NCBI RefSeq assembly: GCF_000275845.1
Contig: NW_006766899.1
Coordinates: forward strand, 337,326 to 401,325
DNA length: 64,000 nt
Direction: 5' to 3'
From: Dichomitus squalens LYAD-421 SS1
Lineage: Eukaryota > Basidiomycota > Agaricomycetes > Polyporales > Polyporaceae
Of the stretch, positions 35,858 through 48,243 are shown piece by piece. Numbering within the stretch: position 1 is the first letter of the stretch; each line of letters starts with the position of its first letter. The position numbers were made by a program, and so were the translations under genes. The notes beneath the pieces are model-generated. The model searched no databases. It saw only the letters and a list, made by a program, of their open reading frames with translations, and was not told the origin of the DNA.

Positions 35858-36386
35858 GTTGGGCGATTTTTGAGCGTGGCGTCGGCGAGAGCGTCGAGGA
35901 CGGCGTGTACGACGACGAGAGTAAAAAGTTGCGCCAGTCACCGCCCCGGAGCCGATAAGGTTTGCCAGATTCAACCTCCGATCATCGGCGCTATATGATT
36001 ATCTGCTTGCGCCCTTGAGCTCCTCGAGTCTCGACGTCAACAGACGGGGATTCCACTGAATGTCATGAGTTTATTAATCGGAAAGATACCTCAAGAAATA
36101 CCTTTTCAGCTTATGCCAATAGACTTGCGAGAAGGAGGCGGGGTCTGACTCGATGATCAGTGAAAGTGCGGACATGGATGTACTAACGGTCCGAGGTGGT
36201 CCCACTGCACGATAGTCTAGATTAGCTACGTTGTACAGCTTCCGATCGCCTTGCTTGCGAAAGAATCTTCATTGCTGGTGTTGGGGCGAGAGGACTGTAT
36301 TGGTGTACGACCGAGGTGTTCCTTAGTTGGCTGTGCTGCTATCGAAGTCTCAAGATCCTACCGACTCCTCGGCATCTCGAACCACC
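35858..36386. other. divergent upstream region of eIF3a and BUD32
   Basis: A 529-base region shared by two head-to-head housekeeping genes. No distinct TATA box is seen on either side. The BUD32 frame is open back to 36327, giving a possible 20-residue longer form. Confidence 0.4.
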
Positions 36387-37494
36387 ATGGCCACACAGGA
36401 TGTATCGCCAACACTCCAGCTCCTCGAGAAGTCGGAGAAAATCTCCCAAGGAGCAGAAGCCGTGAGTACGAGTACGCGCAATGTGAATTATTCGCTAATC
36501 CCGACCTTTGTCCAATCTCAGAAAATCTACAGGGCGCAGCTTCATCCTACGCCATTCACATCCGAGTCCAATTCCGATGGGGAAAATGTGCTCCTAAAGT
36601 ATCGCTTCCACAAGCAATACAGGCATCCGACGCTCGACGCGTCGTTAACAAAGTCGCGTGTAGCCGGGGAGGCGCGGGCTATCATCAAGTGTCTACGGCA
36701 AGTCTCCTGAACTCTGTTGCTCGTCCTCTCATGACTGAGGCCGTCTTCACCACACGTGCAGGTCAGGAGTGAACGTTCCAGGTATACGGATGGTCGACGC
36801 GGCCGAAGGTGTCCTCGGGATCGAGTGGATCGAGGGCAAGAGTGTACGGTTCCTTCTTGGGGGCGGCGCTGAATACGAGGGAGAGATCGTCGAGGATGCC
36901 GACGCACCCGAAGATGAAGACGAAGTCACAGAAGTGGAAGAGGAAGACCTCCTAAAGGAGTACGGGGTCTCAGCAGGTTTTCCCATTCTCTACCCCCGCC
37001 GTGATCTGCATGAAGGCTAAATCCATGATGCTAGACGTCGTAATGGAGATGATCGGGACAGAACTCGCGAAGATGCACCAGGCGGACATCGTCCACGGAG
37101 ACCTCACGACGTCCAATATGATGCTCCGACATCCTGCATCGCCGAAAGGGCTCCAGCTGGTACACTCATCCATTCCCTCCTCGTCGACATGGCTGACGAA
37201 TGCATGCGAAGGTGCTTATTGACTTCGGACTCGCATACATATCGACCCTTGTCGAGGACAAAGCTGTCGACCTCTACGTCCTGGAACGTGCTTTCTCGTC
37301 CACCCACCCAGCATCTGAGGGCCTCTTTGCTGGGGTATTAAAGGCTTACGAGAAGAAGATGGGCAAGGACTGGGCAGCCATCTTGCGCAGATTGGAGGAC
37401 GGTCAGCCTCTAGTACCCCTGTATCTGTGTTTCATGTGACTGACACTACTTGACAGTACGACTCCGCGGGAGAAAGAGGAGTATGGTTGGCTAA
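36387..37494 (+). CDS. BUD32: KEOPS-complex kinase Bud32 (PRPK)
   Basis: Small atypical kinase/ATPase of the KEOPS complex, which makes the t6A modification of ANN-reading tRNAs. Six exons (36387-36461, 36522-36697, 36762-36976, 37035-37159, 37212-37401, 37457-37494) give 272 residues. Blocks in order: EKISQGAEAKIYRA (glycine-poor nucleotide loop), VLLKYRFHKQYRHPTLD (catalytic Lys region), SGVNVPGIRMVD, ELAKMHQADIVHGDLTTSNM (catalytic loop), VLIDFGLAYIS (metal-binding DFG), DLYVLERAFSSTHP, and the diagnostic C-terminus RLRGRKRSMVG. An acidic insert (about residues 120-140) sits between the lobes. The intron after exon 2 starts with GC (GCAAGT) instead of GT; all other borders are GT-AG. A start at 36327 would add 20 residues. 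Confidence 0.95.
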
Positions 37495-38408
37495 CGTACA
37501 TAGACTGTATGTACGGAAACGACAAGAGCAGACAAGGATAACTACATGTAACATCAGAGAGCGCCCGTAGCGCCGACGACGAGGTGCATCGGTACGGGAA
37601 GGACCTGCGATAGAAGCAAGTCGTCAGTCACGAAGAACGCGCATGTATCAACCGTAACCAAAATTTGGAGGGTCTCAGAGAGAAGATAAACCCTAAGTAG
37701 GGCTCAATCATGCGAGAGCGTCGTACAACAACCTCTCGTCAGCAAGAACGCAGCGATACACATTTCTCATCATTGACAGCAGTCGCTAGTGTCCGGAACA
37801 TAGCAGTGGTCAAGGAACAGAACGGTACTCACATACTATATGACAAGCCCTCTAGGATTGGGAACACCTACTCATGTAGACAGGATTGTATTTACGGCCT
37901 ACCATGAGGCTCGGCCTCGCAGGGCAATAAACGGGATCTAGAAGAAGAAGAAGAAGAACACCTACTCATTGCTTGACGCGTAGAAAGGATCGACTCTAGG
38001 GGCTACGGACAGGTACAGCCAGAGAACGGGAATCGACTTACCTCCAACCGCTCTCTCATAAGCAAGGTTTTGACGCGTCTCTGATCGCGCAGGAGACAAT
38101 ACCGCAGGACTGTGACATGGGTCCCGTGCTAACGGACATCCAAACTGTAGAGCCCTAGTTGCTTCGATCGCTGCGTGGCATGCAGCACGGAGGAGACGCG
38201 CTTGCGCAGGCTAGGCTGGGTTTGGGTTAAATGCATCAGATAATGACCTGGTATGAAACCCTCGCATTTAGGGTCCCTAGGGCACACGTCTAGGGTGGCA
38301 GCATACAGGCGGGAAGCTGTTTGTGAGGTGAACTACAGAACCGTGTCACCCGGCGACTGCAAGACGTACCTCTACGAATAAGCAATGCGCCGCTACCCCC
38401 ATGCCTAC
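37495..38408. other. intergenic region between BUD32 and the complex I subunit gene
   Basis: 914 bases between two converging genes. A short AAG repeat lies near 37940. No open frame of note, tRNA or transposon is seen. Confidence 0.45.
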
Positions 38409-38810
38409 TCACTCGTCATCGTATCCTGAGATCGCTCTCCTGGGCCTGTTCGGAACTACACGGGCACGAGTGCGTGAGCTCAGGCTCTCCAAAGAAGCGG
38501 CGCGCATAGAGCGTTCCTCTTCCCGACCAACACATATGCACGAAGCGCAGTACTCACCAGGGTAAGACGTTGGAATGGGCTCTGCAGGTTTCCAGCCAAG
38601 CGATTTACGGATTGGCGGAACGGTGACGACCATGACGGGGCCAATGAGGCCTATGATGACGGAGTAGAAAATGACGGGCTGCTCGTGGGCTTGCCGTTGC
38701 TGATGTAGGACAACAAACAATCACATCAGTCGGGAAGATTGTCGCGAGCACTGGATTGGAGGGTTTATGCGCACAAGGTAGCGGTAGGTCCTGGTCCATG
38801 CAGCGGCCAT
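38409..38810 (-). CDS. NADH:ubiquinone oxidoreductase 9.5-kDa subunit
   Basis: Small accessory membrane-arm subunit of mitochondrial complex I (fungal 9.5-kDa type, related to NDUFA3). Three exons (38810-38775, 38699-38558, 38455-38409) give 74 residues, the expected size. It reads MAAAWTRTYRYLQRQAHEQP, then the membrane segment IFYSVIIGLIGPVMVVTVPP, then IRKSLGWKPAEPIPTSYP and the diagnostic ending RRAISGYDDE. Exon 1 codes only 12 residues. The central IFYSVIIG..GPV and the SGYDDE tail match the Neurospora protein as I remember it. No separate import presequence is apparent, which is usual for this subunit. Confidence 0.9.
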
Positions 38811-39093
38811 GGTGGCGAATGTCGGAACGTTGGCCGTTGGCGTCTACCCGTCGTTGCAGAGTCACAGGCGTGAGTAACGTGTAGTGACGCTGTCACACTC
38901 TGCTGAACATCAGGTTGGGCGACCCGATACCGGTTAGCATGGGTATGCTGGGGTATGATATACTTCTAATTACTCAACGGGTATCCTGAAATTATATGAT
39001 ATGTATAAAATTGTTGCATATCCGCGCATATATCCCTCATATACTATTGCCTTCCGTACCATTGTCACTGCCAAAATCCGACGACCTTCAAGT

Positions 39094-40989
39094 TCAAAGT
39101 TGCGGTCTGCCAAGTATTTCCTCCGTTCCAACTAGAGACTTCGGTGATACTGGTGGGGGTGTATCTGAATCAGAACTATCACCTTCACCCATGGCATCCA
39201 CGGCAAGTAGCCCCTCCTCCAGAGAGGCATCTTGAGAGACAGATCTGCTCTTCGCAGTACCTCTCGTGGGTGTTTGCTTGCTCAGCTAGAGAGGAAGTTA
39301 TAAGCCACCAGATATTACATCATTATTGGACACTTACAGCTACGTATATTGCTGACGAAAGGATGATGACTGTGCCAATAATGGACAACGGCGGAGGAGT
39401 CGTGTGGAAGAACATTCGCTCGAAGACAAGTGCGAAGATGACCTAATCAGTGACGACAATTTATAGCACGAAAAGACCGAGCAAAGCATGTCAGACCGCT
39501 AACCTGGACATATATTGCCATGGTCCCTCTGCCTGCAGTTTCGCGCTGGAGTCCTGAGGTCATCGTCATCTATAGGTGGCGGCGGATCGGTTATCGTGTG
39601 CAGGATTAGCATCATCGAAAACAGCTCACCTGAGCAGCAAAACCGCAGCCACTGACGGCTAGAATCATGGCCGAGCAAGATACATTGTCAGGTACCACAC
39701 ATTGAATCTGTGCGAACACCATCCTGCGAATGTCTCTCAGTTGTCGAGACTGTCGCTGCAGTACCCACAGCATAGGACGTACAGTATTGGCGCGGTGAGA
39801 ATGCAAAACAACGAGAACGCGCCAAGGTTGTGCATTGGATGCGCGCGCTTGCCAATTGCACGGATGGTCGTATCTGCAAGTGTGCCGCGAGTCGTATTGC
39901 TCAGATGGGATCCCGACTTGACTAGGAATACTCACAAGCACTCGTAAGTCCCACGACTCCCAACAGAGCGACGCTGCAATAATAGAAGTGTGAGTGATGG
40001 GCGCAACGGTAGCATGCCTATGCACATACCTCACAGCAACCAGACGTTGCGCCGATGTGACAATTCTCAGAGATTCTGCCTCGTCGATTTGTTCATTCTG
40101 ATGTTGTCGCCCAAATAGAAACTCGGGTCGTGCAATTAGAACGACTCCAACGAAGCTGAACACTAGAGCAGATCGCAACAGATCAGTGCCTCAAGAAGGT
40201 CAAGAAAACTCACCGCTTGCAATCATCTGTCTGGCAGTTAGATTCTCCTTGAGCAGAAGTGCCCCAGTGGCCGCAGTGCACATAGGCGTCAGGAAGGACA
40301 GCACGGTCACATCCGACAGCGAGAGATATTGCAGAGCATAGTAAGTCCCAAACAAGCCGACGAATCTTCAGGTAGAGATACATCAGTCATGATCTGGTCC
40401 TATCGGCGAACTCTTGAACTCACCCTGACAAGCCCCGATACGCCAACAATGTTCGAATTCCCTTCGGGCCCAGTACCGGCTTTGGGACCTTGGTCACCGA
40501 CCTGCAGCAAAGGTGATGATTTCATGACAGCCAACGCCTTCCCACCTCTGTTAGTGCAAACTCACATATATGCGACACAGACTACCCATGTCATCACCAT
40601 CCGAACCCAAATGAGCTGCGCCGGTCCGAATTAAAGACATCCATCAGCAGTGTACGTCTACAGAGCTTCCAACGACGCCCATCCTATCCACTTGGACTCA
40701 CCTCTAGTGGATGCACCGGCGGATCGACTTCGTTGAGCTTCTTCACGAAGACGCTCATCAAGGATGCAAAGCCTTGCGACAGCGCGATCAGAAGTAATCC
40801 TGCATTGTCCCTGAAGAATGCGGTGAAGAGGCGTAGATAACGCCTCAGTGGCGTTCGTGCCGCAAGATCTTCGCCTCCAACAAGCTCCGGGCCCTCCAAG
40901 ATATTCTCGCCCTCATCCGCTTCGTCAAGAGTTGCAAGGGACAAATATTCGTGGCCTGCGTCAGTTGTTTCGTCGTGCTGTGATCGCAT
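39094..40989 (-). CDS. DMT-superfamily transporter (EamA-type), copy 2
   Basis: Second multi-helix transporter of the same kind as the gene at 27194-29177, in several exons. Blocks: polar N-terminus (MRSQHDETTDAGHEYLSLAT); first helix DNAGLLLIALSQGFASLMSV; KLNEVDPPVHPLEV; KVPKPVLGPKGIRT; YYALQYLSLSDVTVLSFLTP; FVGVVLIARPEFLFG; GLQRETAGRGTMAIYVQVIF; and LSIIGTVIILSSAIYVAVSK. The Ser/Asp-rich tail ends LGRPQL. Motif order and spacing equal copy 1, so the two are paralogues; identity looks moderate, so the duplication is not recent. It is head to head with DUF6534 copy 2. Substrate unknown. Confidence 0.87.
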
Positions 40990-42688
40990 GCCTAACTACC
41001 AGGACCGCAGAGGGAGGCTAGACGCAGAGACGATCTCGTGAGAACTTCGCTGTGTGTACCGATTGTACGAGGTAGGTAGTGCGGCACCGCGCGCTGTCGT
41101 GCGCTGATGATATTCCACCCAGGACTCGTACTCTCAATTCCTATAGCGTCCGGTGTGTGAGAGCGTCACCTAGATGAATGTGGACATGCCGGCGGCCGTC
41201 AGTAAATCTTCCGAGGTTTCACAGCTCTTGAGACTTGTGGGATCTGTCGAGCACTTCTTGTTCCGCCGGCACTCCTGTCGTTTTCTACAGCCGACGCCTG
41301 AGGGGTTTATGGTCAAATCTGTATGTGGTGTCAATGTGAGTACTCGTGAGCGTGCGGTGCCACCGCGAGGTGTGTAGCTGGGTTGGCAGGAAGCCAGGCC
41401 CTGCCGCCGTAGCAGAGACCGATTAGTTTCATTGCACCTGTTAACCTTCCACGATCCCAAGTGGTACTTGGTCGTTATCAGGTTGCACTGCACCTTCTCG
41501 GCCCGCATACACAAGAAGCGCCAGCACCGTCGCTCCGGCGCCACCGGTGCATATCTGCAACGGCCTTCCATGTTACCACCATTGCTCTTGATTGGAAGAC
41601 GGTATGAGACGTGTCGCAGGTGCGTCTTCTTTGACTCATGATCCTGGATAGACTTGAAGCTCAAAGCCGAGGATATTGTCGACGCGGCGCTCCTTGGGTA
41701 GGCTTCCATATCCGAGTCTGAGCCGCATTCCAATCGCTCAACACTGCGTACGTCACGGAGCCGTTCTCAGATTCGGGTCTCGACTGGTAGGTAGGCACTA
41801 CTGTTGAATGTCGACCGTTCAGAATGTGAGCAAATTCTTAGCAGCTTGATCATCTCAGTCGACTGATGCAATCGCGGTGCACATCATAGACGGGTTTACG
41901 ACTTGGTTTGTCTTTCAAGATGCATCCCCTTTCATTCCATGTGCGATGCTCGACGCGATTGTTCGCTAATTGTTTTTCAGACGATTTCGGGTATAACTCT
42001 AACTACAGATATAGCAGGCTTTCCCCCGTTCATCGACGCCACGCCTTGTGCGCAGTAGAAAATAACGTCTCAGTGCTATGTATCAAATTTGCACAGTGCC
42101 TGCGAATTAGGTCAATGTTCAGTGACAACTCACCATCGAATGCACACCAAGAGTTTCCAGCGGCGCTCAGCTCAAGGGCTTCTCCTGCAGCGTTGTCCAC
42201 GGGCGTGGCACGCCTCAAACAGACAGCTCGGATGACGACGTAGTGACCCCCGAGTCCTTACCCCATATTCCAACTTACCGTTCTAAGGATCACACATCAT
42301 CGTGCGGCTCGCAACAAAAAGCTCCCGCCGGCAACCTCACGACTGTCTGCCTTCGTTTCGGTGCTGGGCGCTGATATCTCACAGTTCACAGGGAATCTCC
42401 GTGTTACTGCCGATCTGCTCCCATACGGGGGACCGCAGTCAGGACGAGCGGGAGATTGACTCCGCGATCATCCGGATCCGTGTCCGCTGCAATGGATGTC
42501 CGTGTACTCACAGCCAATACTCGGACTTGGTCTTAGGTGTCAGTGGGACGGACCAGATGATTGACAGCAGCGAGCCGCCCGTGCCTTCTCCCATGTCCCA
42601 CTGGCGTCCCCGGCATCAAGCGTGGTAGACTTATAATCAGGTTGTATGCGGAATGCACACGACCTGGATCCTAATCCCCGCGCTCGAT
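40990..42688. other. 1.7-kb region between DMT copy 2 and DUF6534 copy 2
   Basis: A divergent upstream region, unusually long for this window. A 187-codon minus-strand frame (41733-41170) starts with an Ala/Ser-rich segment and is Cys- and Arg-rich further on. I see no family motif or splice pattern to support it and leave it as an open possibility. No transposon ends are seen. Confidence 0.35.
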
Positions 42689-44987
42689 ATGGCTGCTCCT
42701 CCCTCTGCGTCAAACACTACGGTCCCTTCAGGCAGTGCCTCCGCTAACCCGTTTGCAGCTCTCCCGGCGATCCCACCACTCGACGACACATTTGGCGCTC
42801 TGCTCATTGGGACATTTGTCGGGCTCATGTGAGTAACGCCTCTGTTATAGTCATGTTCCACTTTCATAGCCCACTCAGTCAGTATGGCTGGACCACGCAT
42901 CAATGCTACCGCTACTTTCGCATGTACCCCGAAGATACATGGCTGTTGAAAAGTCTTGTGCGTTCCTCAACTGAGCCTACCCGCGTTCATAGCTGACATA
43001 GCTCAAGGTTGCGGGTGTTCTGTAAGTCCCTCATGCGTGGCTGAGGACTCACACCACGTCTCGATTCACCTTCTTCGAACTTCGTATTTTTAGCCTTCTG
43101 GAGACATTTCACAGCGTCTTGTGCATGCACATATGGTGAGCTGATCGGTGGCGCCGCGGCCTCAGTTTTCGCGGCTGACATCGTAGCGTCTAGCTACTTC
43201 TATCTGACAACTAACTACTTCCATCCGCTGGCTTTGCAAAGCGGGGTCTGGTGAGTCAAATGAACGTGACTGCTGTTCCGTAAGGCGCAGCTAACGCCGG
43301 TCATTATTAGGTCGATCAGCGTAAGTCGCGCATCTAGTGCGTCGAAGAACGAAGCACGAAGAGCTGACGCCCTTCCGACGGAAGCTATTGGGTGTAGTCA
43401 CGGTACGCCTCTCTCACATGAACTCGCCGCTCGCGCCACTTCGTCCAAGCTGGCGCACGGGTCCTCTGAGATACTAACAGGTAAATTGTCAGGGGGCGGT
43501 TATCTTCCTGTCACAATTGTACGTCAGTCTCGCTATCTCGCCCTATTGGACGGCACGCGAATGATGCGACGTTTGTTTAGATTCTTCCTGCGCCGAGTTT
43601 ATCTGAGTACGTGCACTACATCCCGCATGGCCATGTCATTCCTGAAGCGCAGCAGTTGGAAAGAAGTTCCGGCCCCTAGTATTTCTCTGCGTGAGTACGG
43701 TTTATTTCGTATCAGAAAAATGGGTCCCCTCATGGCTTCCTTAGGCACTATTTCTTTTGACAGAGCTTGGTGAGAAAGCATCTGGATGTAACATCGTGCA
43801 ATCTATTGATCGCTCCAATCTTGCGCGTGTCATCTTCAGGCCTCGCGACCAGTGAGTGAAATAAGACTATATGACCTTCTATTGATCACCGTCAACTATG
43901 AACCAATCAGGCGTGACCGTCGATACGTATGTCAAGCATCTGGTCATTCGTGCAGCGGTTGATCACTCACACGCTTCTGCAGCTTCATCCATCCGACTTT
44001 GCATAACTCGGACCAAGCGGTATGTGCTCCAAAGCCGACTGTGCGAAGCATACACTTAGCCCTGCTTAGTGGATGAATTCCGCAGGAGTCGGGATAGCCG
44101 CGCTCTCGGACACGCTCGTTACTGCTGCTCTTACGTTCTCATTGCACCGCAGCCGCACTGGTATCAAGCGGTATGGACACATTTTTGGCTCCTGAGTCCT
44201 CACGCTGATTTTGTTCTCATCGCACAGTACGGACTCGCTCATCGACGTCTTAATCATGTATGCGATCAACACTGGGCTCGTCACCGGGTAAGAATTGTAG
44301 CTCTGTTCTTCTCTTCTCCTTTTCTGAGTGCCCATGATCTCTGGTCTTCAGAATCGCGAATATCTTATCCTTCTGCTTCGTGAGTCTCCTTTTGCCTCTA
44401 GCGAGCACGCGGAGCATACCTCCCCGTCCTCTCTAGCGCCGATTGAGTACCTGTCTCTATGCGAAAATGGCTTACGAGAATTGCATCGCAGGCCATAGCC
44501 ATGCCCAACAATCTCATCTATGCCGGCATCGACATCGTGGCTACAAAATGTAGGTCCCGTGAGCGCCGCACAGATCCTCGAACTGATGTGTGGTCGTAGT
44601 CTACGCGAACTCTCTGATGGCCGTGTACGTTTCCCGCTGTGACACTGTCGGATCCTTCTAATCTCACTTATCACTGATCAGGCTCAACTCCCGCCGGGCA
44701 CTCGCCCAAAGCACGTCCGGGCTCGTGACTTCAAGCTCGATGAACATGTCTGTCCTCCCGCGGAATCGGGGGACGCGGGGAACGTTGAATCGAGGCCACC
44801 GCTCAAGTGTATGTCGACTGCTCCCCTCTACTGATACCGTAAAGTTGTATGCTGACGAAGATGGGCTGGGCTGTAGCCGACAATCGACATCATGGTCACA
44901 AAAGAAACGGTCGGCGGCGATGTGTCCTCTCATTCTTTGGCCAGATATGAGGACCATAAAGAGGAAATGCTTGGTATGGCCGTCTGA
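42689..44987 (+). CDS. DUF6534 multi-pass membrane protein, copy 2
   Basis: Paralogue of the gene at 29455-31754; function unknown. Many short exons. Exon 1 codes a leader rich in Ala/Ser/Pro ending DDTFGALLIGTFVGL. Next come QYGWTTHQCYRYFRMYPEDT, VAGVLLLETFHSVLCMHICY, FYLTTNYFHPLALQSGVWSI and NCQGAVIFLSQL. After some tiny exons (about 43550-44100) come SRTGIKRTDSLIDVLIMYAI and NTGLVTG, then AMPNNLIYAGIDIVATK, YANSLMAVLNSRRALAQS and a polar tail ending EEMLGMAV. The RTGIKRTDSLI and YANSL..LNSRR blocks are the hallmarks of DUF6534. The topology of about seven helices resembles a receptor, but no G-protein motif is known for this family. The middle exons are the least certain part. Confidence 0.85.
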
Positions 44988-45374
44988 TGTTTGGTAATTT
45001 ATCACGCAGCGTGTTCCCATCTGTATTGATATCCCGACTATCTTTGCCCGGGAGCATGCGTTTAATTCCATCATTCTCGGAGGGTCAGCACTACCGTCCT
45101 TACAGTTGTTGTACTATTATGTTATACACTGAAGTCCTATCTATTGCGTCCGTAATGTTTCCCGATGATGATGATAATATGGTGGTGGGCTGAGTTTTGG
45201 GCCAGCCGAAGGTGAACATGAATCGACGGTTTCGGTTCGTGACTGGAGTCACGAAGTTTTGACGGCGCGGGAGGCCGCGTCGACGCGCGATGTCTTCGCC
45301 GCTTGCCGCGAACAAGCACGCGTGCTCCCAGCCCGCTACCGCTTCCTTCCCGTCATCCTTCACAGTCCCTTCCT
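44988..45374. other. upstream region of OMA1
   Basis: 387 bases between two genes on the same strand. A small ATG/GAT repeat lies near 45165-45180. Nothing else is seen. Confidence 0.4.
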
Positions 45375-47043
45375 ATGCTTGCTAGTCGTCTCGCCCGCTG
45401 CTCTCGGTTCTCGTCTTCACCTTCATCATCGTCCAGAGCAATTCCTAAGCCGCTGCACCCAGTCGCGCGACAAGCCAAAGTCCGGAAATACAGTAATACC
45501 CCCTTCGACCGGCCTCGCTATGTGCGCTTCGGGGCGTCTGGCCCCGAAGAACCCGGGCAAGGGAAGGGGAGCCCATGGGACGTGCGGAACTGGGATAGGA
45601 ATACGAAGGTAGCGGCGGGCATCGGGGCATTCGTCGTGGGGTACTATGTGACGCAGTACGTATGTGCAGGCTTTGTATCTTGCGCCGACGATTTGTCCTA
45701 ACGGACACGTTCGTTGCGTGAAGTCTTGAGAGGGTGCCAGAGACGGGTCGATGGCGTTTCATGGACATCAGCCCGAAGTACGAGTCTCAGGTGCGTTTTC
45801 CCATCTCCATGATGTAAGAATGGAACGAGATATATCTCCTCTGTTTGATAGCTCGCAGAGGCGTCGCATCAAGAGCTGCTGCAAGAATTCAAGGGCAAGG
45901 TCCTCCCACCAAAGCACCCCATCACCAGACACGTCCGCCGGGTCACACAGCGCATCCTGGAAGCAAATGACCTTGGCACACTCGACGCTCCAGACGTCCA
46001 TCGCCCAAAGGGAGCCGACGACGTGTGGTCGTTTGACCAGCAGGACCAGCTGCCACCCGAGGTCGGTGGGCCGAAGCAGTGGCATCTCTTTGTGGTGGCG
46101 GACGACAAGGTTGTTAACGCTATGGCGGCGTACGGTGAGTGGACAGGAAGTGTATGCCGTACAATCTAGAGTCGTTGACCTATCAGACGCGTAGGGAACA
46201 TCGTGGTTTTTACTGGCATTCTGCCAGTAGCTAAGGACGAGGACGGACTGGCTGCTGTTCTAGGTCACGGTAAGCTTCTCGTAACCAATACAGTGCTCGT
46301 GGTTCTGTTAGCTCTCGCTGACCTGCTACCCCCATAGAAATCGGACATGCAGGTACATCTCTGAGCAGCTGTATGCGCGCATACACCTATGACTGACGTT
46401 TGTATGTACAGTCGCGCGGCATGCATCAGAACGATATTCGTCGTTGAAGGTCTTCATCCTTCTCGCGCTCATTCTCGACATGGTAGGTATCCCCTTCTCA
46501 AGTGCCACAACCCGTCTCCTGTACGACCTGCCGAATTCCCGGACAATGGAGTATGAAGGTCCGTGGCCTAAATCTACTCAAAGCCATCTTGCGATCTAAA
46601 TCCTCTGGCGTTTTGCTTCAGCCGACAAGATCGGCATCCGCCTTTCCTCTCGCGCATGTTTCGACCCGAACGCAGTACCAGAGTACGTCCTCCCTGCGCA
46701 CGCTCGCGACCTATCGGCCATATATGACGTCTGTTGCTACAGGATGTTCAGCCGTCTCGGCAAGCTGGAACAAGCCATGGGCAGCCGGCACATCGACTTC
46801 CTCACCACACACCCGGCCTCAGAGAAGCGTTCTGCGGTGTGTTGTGTCAATCTCGCCCAATGCCCTATACGCGAGTGCTCACGATCGCTTTCTCAGATTT
46901 TGCGGGAAATGCTGCCAGAAGCGTACGCGGTGCAAGCGGCAAGCCCTACGTGCGGGGCCACGGCGGACCACATGGCTGCATTCAGGGATTCGTGGCTGGG
47001 CGACCTGAATCCCGACAGGATGTCGGAAACTCGATGGTCATAA
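45375..47043 (+). CDS. OMA1: mitochondrial metalloendopeptidase OMA1
   Basis: M48-family zinc protease of the inner mitochondrial membrane that acts in quality control under stress. It begins with a basic, Ser-rich presequence (MLASRLARCSRFSSSPSSSS). A matrix segment and one membrane helix follow (VAAGIGAFVVGYYVTQ). Next come RVPETGRWRFMDISPKYESQ, WHLFVVADDKVVNAMAAYG, GNIVVFTGILPVAKDEDGLA and the zinc site HEIGHAVARH. A second hydrophobic stretch (VFILLALILDM), the EADKIG third zinc ligand block and HIDFLTTHPASEKR are followed by a C-terminal tail ending SETRWS. The zinc motif is split over three exons, with a 15-nt microexon (46338-46352) coding the middle of HEIGHA. The ATG at 45375 is chosen because it starts the targeting sequence. 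Confidence 0.92.
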
Positions 47044-48172
47044 AGAACGGGGCAGCGCATGACGGCCTAGCTAGAGCGGACATACTCGAGACGACGGGGG
47101 CTGTGACCTGTTCTCATTGGGGAGGGAGACGTCAACTACACACTACTCATTATCACCGTTGCATATCCTGACCCTAGCAGGGAGTTAACATGAGCAAAAG
47201 ATCACGTCGGTCTCCACAGCGCCCTCGCCTGTCCCGTGCGTTCCGAGTCCTTCCAACTCCTCCCCTCTTGCCACACAACGAGCGCCGAATCGTTTGCAGC
47301 CATACCATCGTGCCCAACGATACGGACCGACCCGATTTCCCAGTCTCAGTATCGCGCCGGCTCAGTGCAGCCTCTAATTCTGCGCGCGAGATTCGTTGTG
47401 AGCTTGAGCGGCCCTTCCTGATTCTCTGGTAATTCGCAAGTCTCAATCGCCTCACTTCGACGTCCTCGACGTCCAAGCTATACGGAATGACGCACTTTGT
47501 TCTCGTGACAAAATTCACGAGATGACGAGTAGACTCCTTATCTCAGAGGGATGGGCCGTCCTCGCAAGCAAGCCGCACCACGACATAGTCCGCTGAAGAT
47601 GTTCTAGTCCCCAAGGCAAACACGCTGCGAGCGAAAATCCTCCGCATCATCGTGATTCACTCCTGCAGTCGCCTGAAGGCCTGTTCGCTTCACCGTAAAG
47701 CGCAGGCGTGTTGATCCCGAAGATACCCAACATTCAGCATACTGATGATCAAATAGCGGTTCACTGTTTTGAGGTCACTAAAGAGATAATGCTGACACGA
47801 GTAACGTAACAAGAAGTTATGATACTTCTCGCCGAATACGAAAGGGTTGTAAGGAAAAGTGGAACGACCTTATGTTAATGCGGCCTCTAAGGTTAAAACC
47901 AAAGTTTTGTCTGATGAGTATGAAAAACAGTGTCCTTTTCCATCGATTTTCCGATTTTAATGAAGGATGGGTCAGGAAGATGATATATTGATGCTCTCGC
48001 CGATCTGGGAGCTGCTGGTCTTCTCGATGCAGGACAAGCCGACTCAGGTGTAGTCGCCGTTGCGGCAGGCAATCTATAAATACTGGCGTATTGAGTAGGA
48101 CAGGGAGCTCTCGAAGCAAAACAATGCCGCCTATTACGTAGGGAAGCAAAAGATCTTTCTCAGTCACACAGT
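47044..48172. other. intergenic region between OMA1 and tRNA-Glu
   Basis: 1.1 kb with an 80-codon plus-strand frame at 47190-47432 and an overlapping 114-codon minus-strand frame. Neither has family motifs. The second half is AT-rich and empty. Confidence 0.4.
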
Positions 48173-48243
48173 TCCGACACGGGGAATCGAACCCCGGGCT
48201 ATCGCGTGAGAGGCGATAATGTTAGCCACTACACCATATCGGA
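48173..48243 (-). tRNA. tRNA-Glu (anticodon CTC)
   Basis: A 71-nt cloverleaf without intron. The acceptor stem pairs TCCGATA with TGTCGGA, with one T-G pair. The anticodon stem ATCGC/GCGAT encloses the loop CTCTCAC, giving anticodon CTC. The T arm is CGGGG-TTCGATT-CCCCG and the D arm is GTGTAGTGGCTAACAT. A TTTT run follows about 23 bases after the 3' end on the minus strand, a plausible Pol III stop. CCA is not encoded, as is normal in fungi. Confidence 0.95.

Noticed and set aside
41170..41733. 187-codon minus-strand frame in the DMT2-DUF6534 spacer
   Set aside because: No recognisable motif, no splice-site pattern and no paralogue in the window; could be chance. Left as a note in the spacer entry.
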